A stretch of 64,000 nt of DNA from Xylocopa sonorina (GCF_050948175.1 NC_135198.1:11715001-11779000), one strand, 5' to 3'; counted from the first letter of the stretch, positions 14,619 to 27,287 are shown. Program-made: numbers and translations. The notes: generated from the sequence alone by a model not told the origin.

Positions 14619-15257
14619 TCGGACGTACGGCTACTCGGATCAGTGGCTCCTCGGCAACGTTGAATTATGGCGGACGCTTGTGGAGGGTAGCCGGCGTTCA
14701 AAGGGGTTGCGGCGGTAGAAGAGCGTATCGCGCGCGAGGAAGCAATAAATTTTAGGCCGGCTCGAACGGGTCAGACGTTGGCGTCGTGAAATTTTCTCGA
14801 TAACGCTCGTTGTTGTTTCAAAGACCCCCATGTTTCCCGAGGCTGTTACGATAATTCGATTCGTCGTCCGCAGAGACGGCCGACCCTTGCGCGGTCTATC
14901 GGAATCACGGATTGGTATTAGTACGCTCGTCTGACCATGAACAACCGAGACCTTTTACGATCTCGTCGATCCTTTATTCGACGCATTTTAGATCGATCTT
15001 TTCAAACCCAGGATATGCGAAAGGGGACCACCTCGAATGTCGTGGACGACGGAGGGATGAAACGTCTAAACTTTGTTTGATCTTTTGGATGTAGTACAGA
15101 GAATTAAAAAAGAGAAGAGTTCTTGTTGCGGTTTCCGTCATCCTTGGCAGGTAATCGCAAGCTCGGTTCCACGTCTACGCGGTTTGTTTAACATGCTAAT
15201 GGTTATTAAACAAGTGTCTAGCAGCGCGCATTAGCGTCGCGCGAAATTCGTTATACG

Positions 15258-15300
15258 CAGTCTGCGTGGTCGCCAGGCGACTTTAAAGAGACGCAGACTG
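15258..15300. other. Nested inverted repeat (perfect 10-bp outer arms)
   Basis: CAGTCTGCGT at 15258-15267 and its exact reverse complement ACGCAGACTG at 15291-15300 enclose a smaller inverted repeat, GTCGC-CAG-GCGAC, at 15270-15282. The left arm also lies within a local palindrome, ACGCAGTCTGCGT (15255-15267). The region could fold as a stem inside a stem, or be a cluster of palindromic protein-binding sites. An AT-rich TAAT-containing patch lies on each side. Confidence 0.6.
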
Positions 15301-18146
15301 CCGGTCCACGGGCCCAGGCGATATTAAATTAGCATAATATTAATAACGCGTGGGACCACGGCTGCGTGTCCGCTATTACGCTTCCGAATGGACGGAACCG
15401 ACCGCGAGCTCGCCCTAAAACAGGCGGTTGCTTAGCATTTTAATGGCGGCTCCTTTCCTCCGCTTCGTTTCCGGCCGCCTAATCGCGGCGACTCACTTTT
15501 CCACTTTGTTTACGGGACTTTCGCTATCCGTATCCTTCAGAATTCGCTAAAGTTGTTACCAGACTTTAAAATAGTGCTAGTACTCCTTTAAATACTTTTT
15601 TTCAGTAGGTTGTTTTTCTTTATAGCTCCAGCAGGCGAGTAACAAGAGTTTCGATAAGAAATTGGAGAAAAAGTCGATCCACCCTCTTCGTAATTCAGAG
15701 GAATGGTGAATTCGAAGGGCTCTCCGTAGCCGTCCGTTGAAACACTCGCGTATACGCCATCCTGTGACCGTGAATTTCGAGCTGCGCGCGGCACGTACGG
15801 CAATTAAATCCGCTTGGTTCGAGGGTCGAGGAGTTTTATTAAGCCGGCTCATAATTATCGGACGAAATAGGTCGAGGGTTCATCTGGATCGAGCGCGGCT
15901 CGCACAAAGGGGGTAACGATCGATCGATCGACGCGCGTCAAGCATCGGCCGCTGTTCGTTATCGGGACCGAGTACCGATTAACTTCTTAATTGGTGAACT
16001 TTTTTCATCCCTTTCTCAACTTCTTTTTTCTCCCCGTATCAGCGCGTGCACGCGTTTCTTTTCTCTCCTCCGGTCCCGCCTCCGCCTGGTGCCAGTTCGA
16101 GCGATCGAACGGGACGCGGTGCCCAGGAAGGGGTGGGTTTCCTTCCGCGCGAGCTACAAAATTATTCACGGCGACGTCGAAGCCAATAAGCCGCGTCGTG
16201 GGATTCCGAAAGAAGGAAAGTTCCCGGGCCGAGAGTTGGAATTACCTCGTCGATGATCGCGAACCTTTTGCCTTTCAACCACCCCCGCCCTTTCTTCGAC
16301 CCTCGCCCGCCTCGGTTATCGCCGATCTCTCGATCGTTCGTCCGTGCTCGAAAGAGATTACCGGCTGTAACTGGTCAGGATTCCACGGAAATTTCTCTTC
16401 CGTCCCAATAATAATCCAGTTACGTAGATTTCTCATTTTCCGTTCGAGTTGGATCCTCGAAATTTCATCGAGCGGTATTTTTCGTGCGTTCGAATCGTCG
16501 CACGCAGGTTGGCCCTCGCTTCGAGACAACGAGGGATGGAAATTTCGAAACGAGCCGCTCTTTTCACCGCTTATTCTTTTTTCACTTGGTTCGGTTTTAA
16601 CGCGATATTTATCGCGGTTCAGGTTGAATTATTTTTAAGCAACATTCTTTTTATCGATGACCGAGTTTCAATTTGAAACGGCAGCGTTTCGTTTAATGGA
16701 TCTCGCGTAAATATCAGGCGAATTGTTCCTTGCCGGGGGATCGCAATTAGAATAGTTAGGAGGTCGGAAAATTGTATTCATGCTGTAGCCGCAGATAAAG
16801 CGTACGGTAGCTATTCTGACGTATTACAATAGGATCGTAAATTCCACGCGGAACGCATTACCGTGCCCAGTTAATAGAAGTATTCTTTAAACCAGCTCGT
16901 TAAACTTCACTCGAACGTGTTTTCGTTATACACGGGTTCATTGTATCGAGCATACAGCGCTCCCTGGAACATTGCTCGTAATGAACCCCTCTTTCTTTTT
17001 TCGAGTGCCCCCAGTATAAATCGCGTATCGTCCGGGTTTATGAAATTTACGGTAAATCGCGCGGAGTTACGATAATTGCGGGTATACGCGACTCAAGAAT
17101 GCACGAGTTGCAGCAGTTGGAATACAACAATGATAACCAGACCCTGGCCTCGCGAGTGCCGCGTTCGGTTAACCCTGATAACATGATTAATCGCCCACTA
17201 AATACCGTGGCGATCGTTGTTACCGTTTAATCGGCGTCTCGCGACATCGATCTCGTTATTGATCGCGACATTATTACCGTATCAATCGCGGATTAAGAGC
17301 AAACGTCTGGCCATCGATTTTATCTCGTCTTATAGATCATCCCCGTCGCGAATTACAACCGTGTCGCACGCGCGTTCCTCGCGAGAACGACGCGAAACAC
17401 CCCTCCGCGATACGTCCAACCAGAGCGTGCGGGAGCGAGTATCGAGCGAGCCGTTCCGCGTCGTTTGAATATTCACCGAAATTCTGCTTACATCCCTCAC
17501 CACCTGCGCGGCTCGACCGCCGACCCCTTTAATTAGCGAGCCTTACAGGAAGATCGAGAATAACGATTTAACGATCACGGGACCCGAGCCACGGGAATGA
17601 TTATAACTCGACGACGGTTGCCTCAACTTCTCGCATATTCATGGGAAAGCGTAGCGGCGCGATTTACGAGCGTGTAATGCATTTGACTCGCCGGTTCCGG
17701 TCGTGGAAGAAGGATAACCGGAAGCGGACGGTGGTCCTCGCCGGTTGTTTTCGTTCCGCGTCCCCGCTAATTTCCATTGACCAGCTATTTTCGAACGCTA
17801 TCGCAATTCTTCCCCCAGCGTTTCTATTTTACCCTCTTTCTTTCTCGTACGAGGGTGGACGCGTGGATGGTCGATTCGCCTGGCGAACATTCGCAGGGAC
17901 AGAAGCTGTGCGCGGAGTTGAAAGCTGGAACTCGAAACAGTTGGAAACTACAGAAGTATCCGATGGATCGAAACGAAGTAGAACGACGCTGAGCGAAAAC
18001 GGGTAGAGTGGCTGCTCGTTTGGTCGGACATCCCGTCGCGGAAATTTGTTTGACGATAGGAAAGCGTCCCGAGATTCCGAATGGATAGAGACGCGGAACG
18101 CGGCCGATTCCTGCGAGCTTAGCATTCAGTCCAGGGAACTGGGATG

Positions 18147-18164
18147 GCGCGCGCGCGCGCGCGC
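18147..18164. repeat. (GC)9 alternating purine-pyrimidine tract
   Basis: Nine GC dinucleotides without interruption. Alternating GC of this length is a classic sequence for left-handed (Z) DNA under supercoiling. Confidence 0.9.
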
Positions 18165-19643
18165 AATCGTTGGGAACTGCTGTCAGGCGGCAAGAAATTT
18201 CCAGCCCCCGTCTGAAAGGTCTCGCGAGAGATCCACCCCCGTTCTGCGACGCGTTTACGGTGACACCGTTAAATTCGCTACTAACGGTGCATTAGAGACA
18301 CTTGCCGGCTCCCTTTTACGAGCGGACATATCCAGATAGCTACCGGCAGAAGGCAACGGGACAATGCCAGGAATTAACGCCTCCTCTCCTTTCGCTAACC
18401 TCACCCACCTACCCTCTACTCGAATCCCCAGCTCGTTTTACGAGATACACCCGAGCGAGACGCGCGCTACTACCCCGTTACTTCGCTTTCCCTTTTCCCC
18501 AGGGCGGGTGTGCGCTCCATTTGATCTGAAAAATGTCTTTTCGAAACGCTTCGCGACAGCACTCGCGCCCACGTAGCGCTATTCAAACGTGGCGACGGAG
18601 CCGTTTCAAAGAGCTGGCCAAGGGTGAAAGGGGAACAGTCGACGCGCGCGCGGGGCGAAACAAGGTCGTCGAAATGGGGACGAACGCTCGGCCGGAAGAG
18701 GGTGCCCTCCATCGTCCCTGGTACAGACGGATAATCTGGGAAATATGAAATCGCTGGGAAATTGTCAGATCGTATGCAATAACGCGGCATTAGCGACGTG
18801 GCTGGGAGGCGGACGATAGTTTCGCAGGCGCGAGCGGGCGCACCCCGTATCGGGAAGCCGTCGTCCGACGGCGAAGTTTCGTCCACGGGGCCACTGCAAA
18901 TATTGCGACAGCAGGAATCGGCAGTCGGCTGTTTATTTTGGCTTGTTACTTTTACTCCGCGTCTCTCTGTCTGCCGCGCCGCCACTTTGCCCGCCGATGG
19001 AGCGAACCGCTTCGAGGGGGGCGGCTGGTATTCCACGTCCAATCGGGAGAAAAGCCAGACAGAGAAAAAGGGGGACGCGCGGGGGGAGGACAGTCGCGCG
19101 CGCGACTGTTTCCGCGAAATCCCTCGCTTTCCACCCGATTTTATCTCTTTGCACGGCTCTCCGCGTTCTCTTCCGTTCAGGACGATCGTCGCCGCCCGTC
19201 GAAACTGTCGCGACTGTTCGCGTCCGCCCTTTTGCGCTTGTCCCCCTGGCGCACTCCCACTTCCTGCTAATTCACGGGTAGAACGGACGTTGGTCTCGAT
19301 TCTTGCTTCGACTGTTCGATCGCGTTCCGTCGAACGCGACCGGTTTGTCTCGACGATATTTCTATCGTCGATGATTCTCGCTATTATCGGGAGAATATTG
19401 AAACGCGAACGCGCTGTTCGAATATCTATCTTCATTTCCTGCGAGTAATCACGAAATTGAATCCCATATAGACTACATTGTGTCCTCTATTTTTGTATTA
19501 AACGTCAACACATAATTTGCCCGTCAGTTATCGCCCCCGCAACTCCAAACCACTGGATCTCACTCCCGAATCTCCGAGTGGAAAACTTGGTTCCGATAAT
19601 TTGGCTGGACAATTTTGCAATGGCGGAGGAAATGGAGAGAGAA

Positions 19644-19645
<2 letters not shown>

Positions 19646-19675
<30 letters not shown>
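19646..19675. repeat. (GA)n microsatellite
   Basis: Uninterrupted AG/GA repeat of about 30 bp, preceded by a degenerate GA-rich stretch from about 19634. Confidence 0.93.
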
Positions 19676-19679
<4 letters not shown>

Positions 19680-22600
19680 GGAGAGAGGGGCGGACAAAGC
19701 GTGCGGCTTCAAAGAGTACGTATCGCGCCATACCAAGTAATTACGGCCGGATACAAAGGCGAGTCGCGCATAATGCGATCGCTGGAAAATTAACAACGTT
19801 ATCCACGGATGCGCCTCGAATTATCGGCGTTCCATTAATTTGTCAGAACGAATCCGTCCTGTTCAGTTGGACGTCGCGGTTGATCGATCGATCTCGCGGT
19901 AAAACTACCCCGACCAGCTCCGCGCCTCGACTTCCGGCGTCGAGTAGCGCTCGCGCCACCCCCGAAAAGCGCTCGCGAGCGGCTGAACCTTTTAGCGAGT
20001 ACAGGAGAAAAAAAAAACGCGCGCCGCTTTGCCACTCGTCTACGTCACTCTCAGGAGGTGACAAATAGGATGGGTTAATGGCCGCGATATGTTTCGAGAA
20101 ATGCGTCGTCGAATGATTTTATCACCCTCTCGTACATACCGTAACTATATTGTATTACGAATCTAAAGAAACGAGTACGCGGTTCACCCTTGGCATCCAC
20201 CACGTTTCCGCTTACAAGAGAACTTTTTGCATGAAACAGGTCATTTATAGGCTACTACGTACGTAGAAGGATTTTTTATCGTAGAGCAAGATGACGTCAA
20301 ATATGATTTTACTATAATTAATTCTCTATTAATACTGCTATACTGATTGTTCGTTGCTAGCCTCGAGAGTTATTTGCGTGTCGCATGGCCTGCATAGGCT
20401 CGTTCGATCAAAGTTTTCCCTGTTCTGGTCGCAAGGAATTTTATTTCAGACCCAGTTTCACCCTGACGCCGGATTAAAGAACTCGCTCGAGACTTTCGGT
20501 GGCAGACGGATGATCCAAAAAGTAATCGCGGCCACCACGACACACGTAAAGGGTTATATTACCGGATCGCGTAATAATGTCTGAACCACGGGATAAGCCG
20601 GGCATCTCGTAAGTAGCAGGCAAAGATTTCGTGGCATTGAAAAGCTTCTGTCTACCGAGCGGCTAACGGGGTTAACTTTTAACGAGATTCGTCAGACTAC
20701 GCTGCAGGTCCCCTGTAATATTCCCTTCAGACGGTACCGAGATTCTATAGCTGAATTCTCTGTTAATTCGCCGACGAACCTGAGACACTTCCTGCTGGGG
20801 GGCATCCTTTGACGCGTCGGATCGCGACTTTCGCTATTCGTTTATCAGCTTGACATATCGGAGCGTGGTAATTTAATTAACTTGATCAAAGATACGCTGC
20901 ACCGTGAATGGCGAATTACAATGCGTTGCGTGTTCGACGCGACTCTTTGTGCCCATCCGTGTCAGTTTTTGCCTGGCTAATCACTCTCGCGAGCGCGTAC
21001 GATTCTCGCGACCGTTTCAAATTCCCTCGATGGAATATCGATATCGAACAGAGCCACGAAACACCGCGCGTTCTTAGCACGTTCAATGTTGAAACGCGAA
21101 ATCGCCCGGCCACTCGAAAGACTCGAACGCCATTCGATCCCGAGCGAGCGTAACTAATTAGCAGATTGTACCCCCAGAGAGCACGAGGCAAATGACAATG
21201 CGGAATCCCTCAAAGCCTCCGCCACGAGTCCATTGTAGCGGCGTAATCCCCGAATTCACGCGGTTCTAACCGCAGGCACGCCAGGAGAGGAGCTAATTGT
21301 TCAGCTTCCTGCAGGATTTCCAGGCAGCGCGCCGCCACCGAAAAATATTCTTTCTCGTCAGCCGCGGTCGAAGGGGATGTCGCCGCCTTATTCCTCCTCG
21401 GTTTTCTCTCCCCTGGCACGGTATTTAGCGGATACGACAACGAGAGAAACGGCGTCGGGTACGAAGCCGGTGAAAGATGCAGCGGGGGTCGGAGTTCACG
21501 CGAAAACAGATATAATTCCCGTGGTTGCGGATGGCGGGACGAGGGGGGTTGCTAGGTGGGAAGTACGTCAAGAAGTTGCAACATCCACGCCCGCTCGACC
21601 TCGACTTAATGAATTAAGTTCGCATTGTTAATTACCGCTCGGTGTTTCGCCAGTTTCAAACGTTTCTCTTTCGTGTCCGACCGCCTTTCTCTTCTTTGCC
21701 CCGGTCCCCCCGCAGCCACCTGCTGCAACTCGTTCGTTTCGCACCCCTTTCCTTCGCACTCGCTTCAGCCTCCACCTTCCCCTATCGCGACCTTCTTCCG
21801 TGCACTCATTTCCAGCCGGTTCCTCCCCGTTTTTCATCGAGTCCATCGGCATTGCTCGCGATCTTCGTCTCGACGAACTCTCTGCTGCTGTTATTTTCCA
21901 CTCGCGTTTTGTAATTAAACAAAATCGTGCAATTTCCGAGTCCGAAAACTAGCAGCCGAGTACGGGGACCGTCGCCAATGCCAAGCACAACTGCCACGGA
22001 CTTTCCATCCGGACTTCATGCCGGCGAGTTGAAAAGCTTTTCGAGCAAGTTTTCTCACGGACGCGGCGAAGAATCGCCGCGCGACGCTCGGATTTTTCGC
22101 GGCCGCTCGCCTCGCACAAAGGGGTGAAACTCTCGCGGAACAAGTTTCCATTGTGGCCGTCGCCAGCTGCCATTCGTTCTCAATCCCCCGGAAGAAATTA
22201 GCCGTCGAAGGCGGGCCGGATTCCGCAGCGGTGGCCCGCGGCCGGCATTAAAAAGACCGGGGTACGCGCCGCGGGGGTGGCTTGGCAGACGCGCGCTCCT
22301 CGCACGCGCCCGCACGCCCGCCCCACCGGCCATGAATATACATGAACGCGTGCAGAACGTGTAACGAGAAATATGAATAAATATGACTTCTTTGCGAACG
22401 ACTATGAATGTTTGGCGCCGGCAAAAAGCAACAGGAAGCGTGCCGGTGATTTTTCATCTTCCGCCGTCTCCCACGAACCCCCGCGCCGACCCCCGCCGCG
22501 CTTAATAAATACCTGGGCGCGTCGCTGCGAAATTGAAATCTTCTAAAACGACGGGGTTGGTTAAATTAGAAGGCACCTCGTTTGTCGCCGTCCGGAAATG

Positions 22601-24887
22601 CCGACGGTTCCTTTGCGTTACGCGAGGGGAACGCGCGCAGTGTCCCGACGACCCTTTCAATATTTCACGACTGTTCTCACGGGGACGCGCGCGTTCCACT
22701 TTGTACTTTTTTCGCCTCGTGCGCGAAATATTGCGCTGATTAAACGCTAGGCGAAACGAATGATGCGCTCGCTTATGAAGAGGATGGAATATCGAGAGCC
22801 AACGCGTAATTTACTTCGCAACGTCGCTCCATAGTCGAGGAAGTTGAACAGAGAGCAGATTTTTGCACGCGGTGGATGGAATAAAGTATGGAGAACGTAA
22901 CGCGTCGCTCCGTCGTCAGAGGAGACGCAAGATTAAGTACATTGACCGATGCTTCGTCCCTCCATTGTCCGTTGAAATTTACCGGAAATCGGATTATCGA
23001 GATGAAAAAAAGACGTCGCGAGTGGGACGCGTAATCTACGAAGGGTCGTTCGATCGCGAGCGGAATCGAGGAAAAGGTAGACAAGCAGCCGCGAAATAAA
23101 AGTGTATCGAGTATGGAACGCGTAATCCGCGTTGCGCCGTTCCATCATCGGGGATATTTAACGGGAAGCGGATCGATGGAGATCCAACGCGAGAGGGGGG
23201 TTGGATTTCATGCATAATGCATCGATCCTTCTTTACCCCGGTTCCGCGACACGCCGCGATCAATTATATCCCGGTGAATAGCACCAAGCCCGATAATGGG
23301 GACAAACGAGTGTCCGTCCCGATGATTCACGAGCGACGGTGTCCCTACACTCGTTTCAAAAATTCTTTTGCGTGCACCAGGGTGCGCGGCTCGGCCATTA
23401 CACCGATGGAGCCATTAACTTCGTACGAGGGAAATCGTTGTCGATAATTCAGCCCCCGGACGACGCGTTCCCTTCCGCGTTTCGCCGACCTCTTTATTGT
23501 CCCATAACTCCCTGCGAGTCCCTCGACGCGGCTCGCTCCATCTCCGTCCCAGCAATTAACCCGACGTCGCGTCGCTGGCCTCGCTGTCATCGCCGATCAA
23601 TCGAGGGCCAGGCGAAGTCGATGGAATCTTCGATGGAATATTCTAAGGCTTTTCAGAGCACGTCGTTTAATCGATCGAGAGTCGATCGAGAGTCGTTCGA
23701 GAGTTTCAACAGAGAGATCAAATTAGCTCTCGTATCGCTTCTGATCGAGGGGAGACAGTCGCGTGCACGCGAGCTTAATTCATTCCTCTTCGTCGTCGGT
23801 GAAATATGAGGAAGTGAGACGCGCGAGTCAGGGAAACCTTTTATGCGACTCGCAACCCTCTAATTCGTCTCCCATTCGTACATTCTTTCCCGGTGCCGGG
23901 ACCACGTTTCCGTCGCAGCCACGGCGGCAGTGAATGGACGATCGGGTGTGAGTTACAGCTTACACACCGTGGGCTCATTCGTGATTCATTTAGCTGGCTG
24001 CCGGCCAACCCCGTCCCTACGGCCGATGGTCGTCGTTGTTTCATTACCGCGAGAGTCCGTCGGAGACACGCCGTCCGCCATCCGCGTTCCAATTCCTTTT
24101 TTCTCCTCGCCCTTTCGAGACGTTCCTCCAACCGTCCCAGCCACCGAGCGCGCCGATTAAACGTCGATTCTCCGCTTTTTCACTGTCGCCGCTCGTTTCA
24201 GCTGGCAATAACAGACGACCGTTTGGAAATCACCGATTTCAGGGGGTAAAACAGACGCCAGAAATGAACAATCTTCGTTCTCGATAACGAAACGAGAGAA
24301 TAGAGTCAGACACGACGATAAAGATGTATCGAGACGAGCGCTCAGCTACGCGTCGAAGGATCTCGCTTCGTCCTGGAAGCGTGTAGCAACGAAGAATCGG
24401 GGGTGGCAATCGATTCCGTGGGCGTTTGCTCGTGAACCGATTAATCGAGCAGTCGTCGCGCGAGCGCGTCGACGAATTTACCGACGACGCCAGTCGTCGA
24501 GCGTATGCGCGAGATAACGTAATGCCGTTCGGATGATCCCGAACGATTCCTCGCGCCGTGGAGAGGCAGCCACGATCGAATTGGAATTATTTCCCGCGAC
24601 AGATTGAGTAGAGCCAAAATGTAATTTTCCTAAAGCCATCCGCGCGCACGACCATCCCCCTTTCTCTTTCCGCGCGACCCTCCCGGGGGATGCGCCAATG
24701 AAGCTTTCGAATCGACTTTCCGGCGATACCTCGAAATCAGTCGTATCCGTGATAAACGAACGGTAAGGAATTTTACAAGCGGCTGTTTCTCACTTTGGAT
24801 AGTAAAATGTATTTCTTTATTATTTTATTAGAAAGGAGGATGGGGGAATTACATATATGTAAAAGAAATAAAAGAATCTATAACTAA

Positions 24888-24911
24888 AATCCCTCGGCGA
24901 TCCAGCGGCGA
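24888..24911. repeat. 11-bp minisatellite in unit A (about 2 units)
   Basis: Repeats of CGGCGATCCAG, the shortest version of the tract that has five or six units in the other copies. Confidence 0.85.
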
Positions 24912-24989
24912 GAACGTAAACTTAAATTAACTTAAACCATAGTTTAATTATACAACAGTTATAGAATTACAAATTACTTAAATCTAGCA

Positions 24990-25079
24990 CGTAGTCCTTA
25001 GCTTGATAGCATTTTCGAGAGGGCAATCTCTCGAAAACGTTACCAAGGGCCCAGGTCCACCAACGGGGAGGTGACTACG
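24990..25079. other. Foldback module, copy A (90 bp)
   Basis: Outer arms CGTAGTC and GACTACG pair perfectly and enclose a long imperfect hairpin from CTTGAT to CCAAG at about 25002-25046. About 17 Watson-Crick pairs plus one G-T fill its outer 20 positions. A second small arm pair, CACC and GGTG, lies on the 3' side. As RNA or single-stranded DNA this would be a three-way junction. No known ribozyme or RNA family was recognised. Confidence 0.7.
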
Positions 25080-25135
25080 CAGGGACCCATCCCTATTTCC
25101 CTAATCCCATCCACCCTCCATTACATCTATGTGTT

Positions 25136-25156
25136 CTCGGTACAGAAGGTACCGAG
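25136..25156. other. CTCGGTAC hairpin, copy A
   Basis: Perfect 8-bp stem CTCGGTAC/GTACCGAG with a 5-base loop. The same hairpin is present unchanged at 26778-26798 (unit B) and 27459-27479 (unit C). Confidence 0.85.
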
Positions 25157-25481
25157 GACTGACTCTACTTGTAAATGTAAAACCGGAATCCATAATACAT
25201 TTTCCAAAATCTAACACATAGATTTCAGAAATTGCAGTACGGACTTTAGCGAAAGGGATGACGAGGAATGCCATTGTCTTACCAGAAGTGCGATTTCTAA
25301 AGTGACTCTACTAACACTTTAGAATAATTAAAGTGTTTTGCAAAGGGGAATACGATGCGATAAGCTAAATTCTACAATTTTAATATAAGAAAAATTGATA
25401 GGAATCTTGATAAAAATGGAATTAAAGTAAAGTTAAACTAATATGGAGAAATGAGACTAAATTGAAGCAAAAATAGATAAA

Positions 25482-25990
25482 ATTCGCGTCGCGACCGAAA
25501 CGAACAAGTACCAATAAACCTGCGTCACAATCTCGCGAGAGCATTCTATCCCGATGGTTCAGCACTATCCACTAGGTGAACCATACCCGACGCGAGTCGC
25601 GAACAAGTTATGTCACGTCTTACGATGAGACTATCGAAACCACGCTCTCCCCAATGGTGAATGCGGGTACCATCAAGATCCCAGCGAGGCTTAGCATTAG
25701 GACGCATTGCCCAACGACAAGAACGAACTTCGCAGACCGCCCCAAGTCGTCTTACAGCAGGTCCGAAGACCCCAGCGACACGGGGTAGGAGCTACTCGGA
25801 ACGAACCCGCGTGAGCGCGTCCACTGTGCTAAGCCTATACCCAAATCGAGTACCCAACGGGCGTACCAATCGACAAGGGCTGCGAAATCTCAATGGGCAC
25901 CGAAAACCACATCAGTTTGATTGAGTCCCGACTGTCTCACTGCGTGACGATGGAACACGGAATTTCGAGCGAATAAAGAAGAAGAAGAAG
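25482..25990. repeat. Conserved block of the array unit, copy A
   Basis: GC-richer block matching 27786-28290 in unit C. The stretch 25712-25924 differs from unit C at only two of 213 positions (25824 and 25845), while the AT-rich sequence upstream (25185-25480) matches at roughly 80 percent by eye. Inside are paired arms GGTTCA and TGAACC around 25556-25583 and a short ACCCC/GGGGT pair near 25770-25788. A plus-strand frame of 87 codons (25661-25924) is open, but the changes between copies do not favour a protein (see findings). The function is unknown. Confidence 0.7.
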
Positions 25991-26003
25991 AAGAAGAAGA
26001 AAA
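25976..26003. repeat. (AAG)n microsatellite in unit A
   Basis: About nine AAG units directly after the conserved block. Unit C has only a short AAG-rich remnant at the same place, so this expanded in unit A or was lost in C. Confidence 0.9.
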
Positions 26004-26004
26004 A

Positions 26005-26027
26005 CTACGTGAAGCGATTTCACGTAG
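26005..26027. other. GTGAA hairpin, copy A
   Basis: Perfect 9-bp stem CTACGTGAA/TTCACGTAG with loop GCGAT. In unit C the third stem pair is G-C instead of A-T, so both partners changed and pairing is kept. Confidence 0.85.
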
Positions 26028-26290
26028 GAGAAAGTAAGAATGCTCAAGTGAGTGTGTAATGCATTTTCATCGGTACTGACTAAACGCGAACCGACAGAAC
26101 AATTTGTTCTGTTTGTACAAACGGACGGTAAGGGATTGCAAAGTGGCTGTTTCTCACTTCGGATAAGAAAATGTATTCCTTTACAATTGTGTTAGGAAGG
26201 AGAAGAAGGGATTAGGGGTGTTACATACGATATACATATAATATAATACATAAAACATAATATAATATATAAAAATGATTCTAACTACAA

Positions 26291-26356
26291 TCCCTCGGCG
26301 ATCCATCGGCGATCCAACGGCGATCCATCGGCGCTCCAGCGGCGATCCATCGGCGA
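26291..26356. repeat. 11-bp minisatellite in unit B (about 5-6 units)
   Basis: Tandem CGGCGATCCAN units, where N alternates among T, A and G. One unit has CTCC in place of ATCC. Confidence 0.9.
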
Positions 26357-26475
26357 AAACCTAAACTTAACTTAACTTACACTCTAACTCTATTAGTTGT
26401 ACAATTTTGCAATCCAATTGAAAGTTTCAAAGTCCTGAAAAGGACTTGGAAAATGTCAAATGTATTGCTAATGAC

Positions 26476-26601
26476 TCAACGCTAGAACCACCCGCGATAA
26501 AAGTATCAATTAGAGAAAATTCTTAATAATGAATGTAAAAAATGATGGTAGAATCTACGGAATAAAAATTATTTTGTTCGATTTGGTGGTTCTAGCGTTG
26601 A
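26476..26601. mobile_element. 126-bp insert with perfect 17-bp terminal inverted repeats, unit B
   Basis: TCAACGCTAGAACCACC at 26476-26492 and its exact reverse complement at 26585-26601 bound a short AT-rich interior with no coding capacity. Unit A lacks the insert at the corresponding place, so it is optional within the repeat unit, as expected for a MITE-like or foldback element. A target-site duplication is not clear and the superfamily cannot be assigned. It could instead be a structural hairpin of the satellite. Confidence 0.6.
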
Positions 26602-26628
26602 ATCTACAATTATACTTATGTCTACGTG

Positions 26629-26717
26629 CGTAGTCCTTAGCTTGATATCGTTTTCGAGAGCGCAATCTCTCTAAAACGTTACCAAGGGTCCAGGTCCACC
26701 CCGTGGAGGTGACTACG
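26629..26717. other. Foldback module, copy B (89 bp)
   Basis: Same architecture as copy A. The outer arms extend to GCGTAGTC/GACTACGC (8 bp, from 26628). The long hairpin keeps about 17 of 20 pairs in its outer arms despite base changes relative to A, C and D. A CACC/GGTG arm pair follows. Confidence 0.7.
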
Positions 26718-26777
26718 CAGGGACCCATCCCTAGAAGGATCCCTAATCCCATCCACCCTCCATTACATTCGTGTGTT

Positions 26778-26798
26778 CTCGGTACAGAAGGTACCGAG
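26778..26798. other. CTCGGTAC hairpin, copy B
   Basis: 8-bp stem and 5-base loop identical to the copies in units A and C. Confidence 0.85.
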
Positions 26799-26968
26799 GA
26801 CTGACTCTACTTATAAAATTCAAACAACCGGATTCCATAATACATTCTCTTTACATAGATTTTAGAGATTGCAGTATGGACTTTGTACGATAGGGATGTG
26901 AGAGAAAGGATATAAGGAAATTACATACACATACAATATTATATAGAAAAATATCAGTAATTAAAATC

Positions 26969-27032
26969 CCTCGGCGATCCAGCGGCGATCCCTCGGCGAT
27001 CCAACGGCGATCCATCGGCGATCCAACGGCGA
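26969..27032. repeat. 11-bp minisatellite in unit C (about 6 units)
   Basis: Tandem CGGCGATCCAN units with the same internal variants as units B and D but in a different order. Confidence 0.9.
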
Positions 27033-27111
27033 GAACCTAAATTTAACTGAACATAGACTCTAGCTTAACTAACTATACAAGTTACAATCCATTACAAAGT
27101 TTACAACTAAC

Positions 27112-27287
27112 TCAACGCTAGAACTACCCGCAATAAAAGTATTTTAAATTCATGAAAACAAAATAGAATGATAGTTGTTCGAGAAGGTAAAAAATACTCG
27201 AAAGGAAAAGCAAAGAATAGAAAATAAAAAGTGAAAGGAAAATTTTAGTTGATGCAAAATTAAATGCTTTGATAGTTCTAGCGTCGA
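27112..27287. mobile_element. 176-bp insert with 17-bp inverted repeats, unit C
   Basis: Left arm TCAACGCTAGAACTACC (27112-27128) and right arm GATAGTTCTAGCGTCGA (27271-27287) pair at 15 of 17 positions. Compared with unit B, arm position 14 is T instead of C and its partner is A instead of G. The interior is A-rich and non-coding. Confidence 0.6.

Larger units (their letters stand above)
11746..24750. other. GC/CpG-rich non-coding DNA, no supportable gene
   Basis: Continuation of the same sequence type after the possible ratchet site. It contains several microsatellites and one nested inverted repeat, each listed separately. The longest open frames, such as the minus-strand one over 18470-19435, are rich in Arg and Ser, carry no recognisable domain and overlap equally long frames on the other strand. 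The composition changes abruptly to AT-rich near 24750. Confidence 0.6.
24751..26115 (+). repeat. Array unit A (near complete; lacks the inverted-repeat insert)
   Basis: Reference unit. Start-to-start distance from the CGGTAA landmark at 24761 to the same landmark of unit B at 26126 is 1365 bp. It holds only about two units of the 11-bp minisatellite and has no 17-bp inverted-repeat insert between the minisatellite and the foldback module, unlike B, C and D. Confidence 0.85.
26116..26893 (+). repeat. Array unit B (3' truncated)
   Basis: Direct copy of the unit from its CGGTAA landmark (26126) through the minisatellite, inverted-repeat insert, foldback module and CTCGGTAC hairpin. It breaks off about 100 bp beyond the hairpin, where sequence matching the region just before the minisatellite of the next unit takes over. 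The conserved 0.5-kb block is missing, which suggests unequal exchange or deletion between units. Confidence 0.8.

Noticed and set aside
18470..19435. 321-codon open frame on the minus strand
   Set aside because: Same compositional signature, with equally long frames on the plus strand over the same bases. No splice or promoter context.
26090..26110. Hammerhead-ribozyme-like CTGACTA...GCGAA motif near the unit end
   Set aside because: The catalytic core needs CTGATGA and GAAA in defined positions. Here the first motif is CTGACTA and no proper three-stem arrangement was found.
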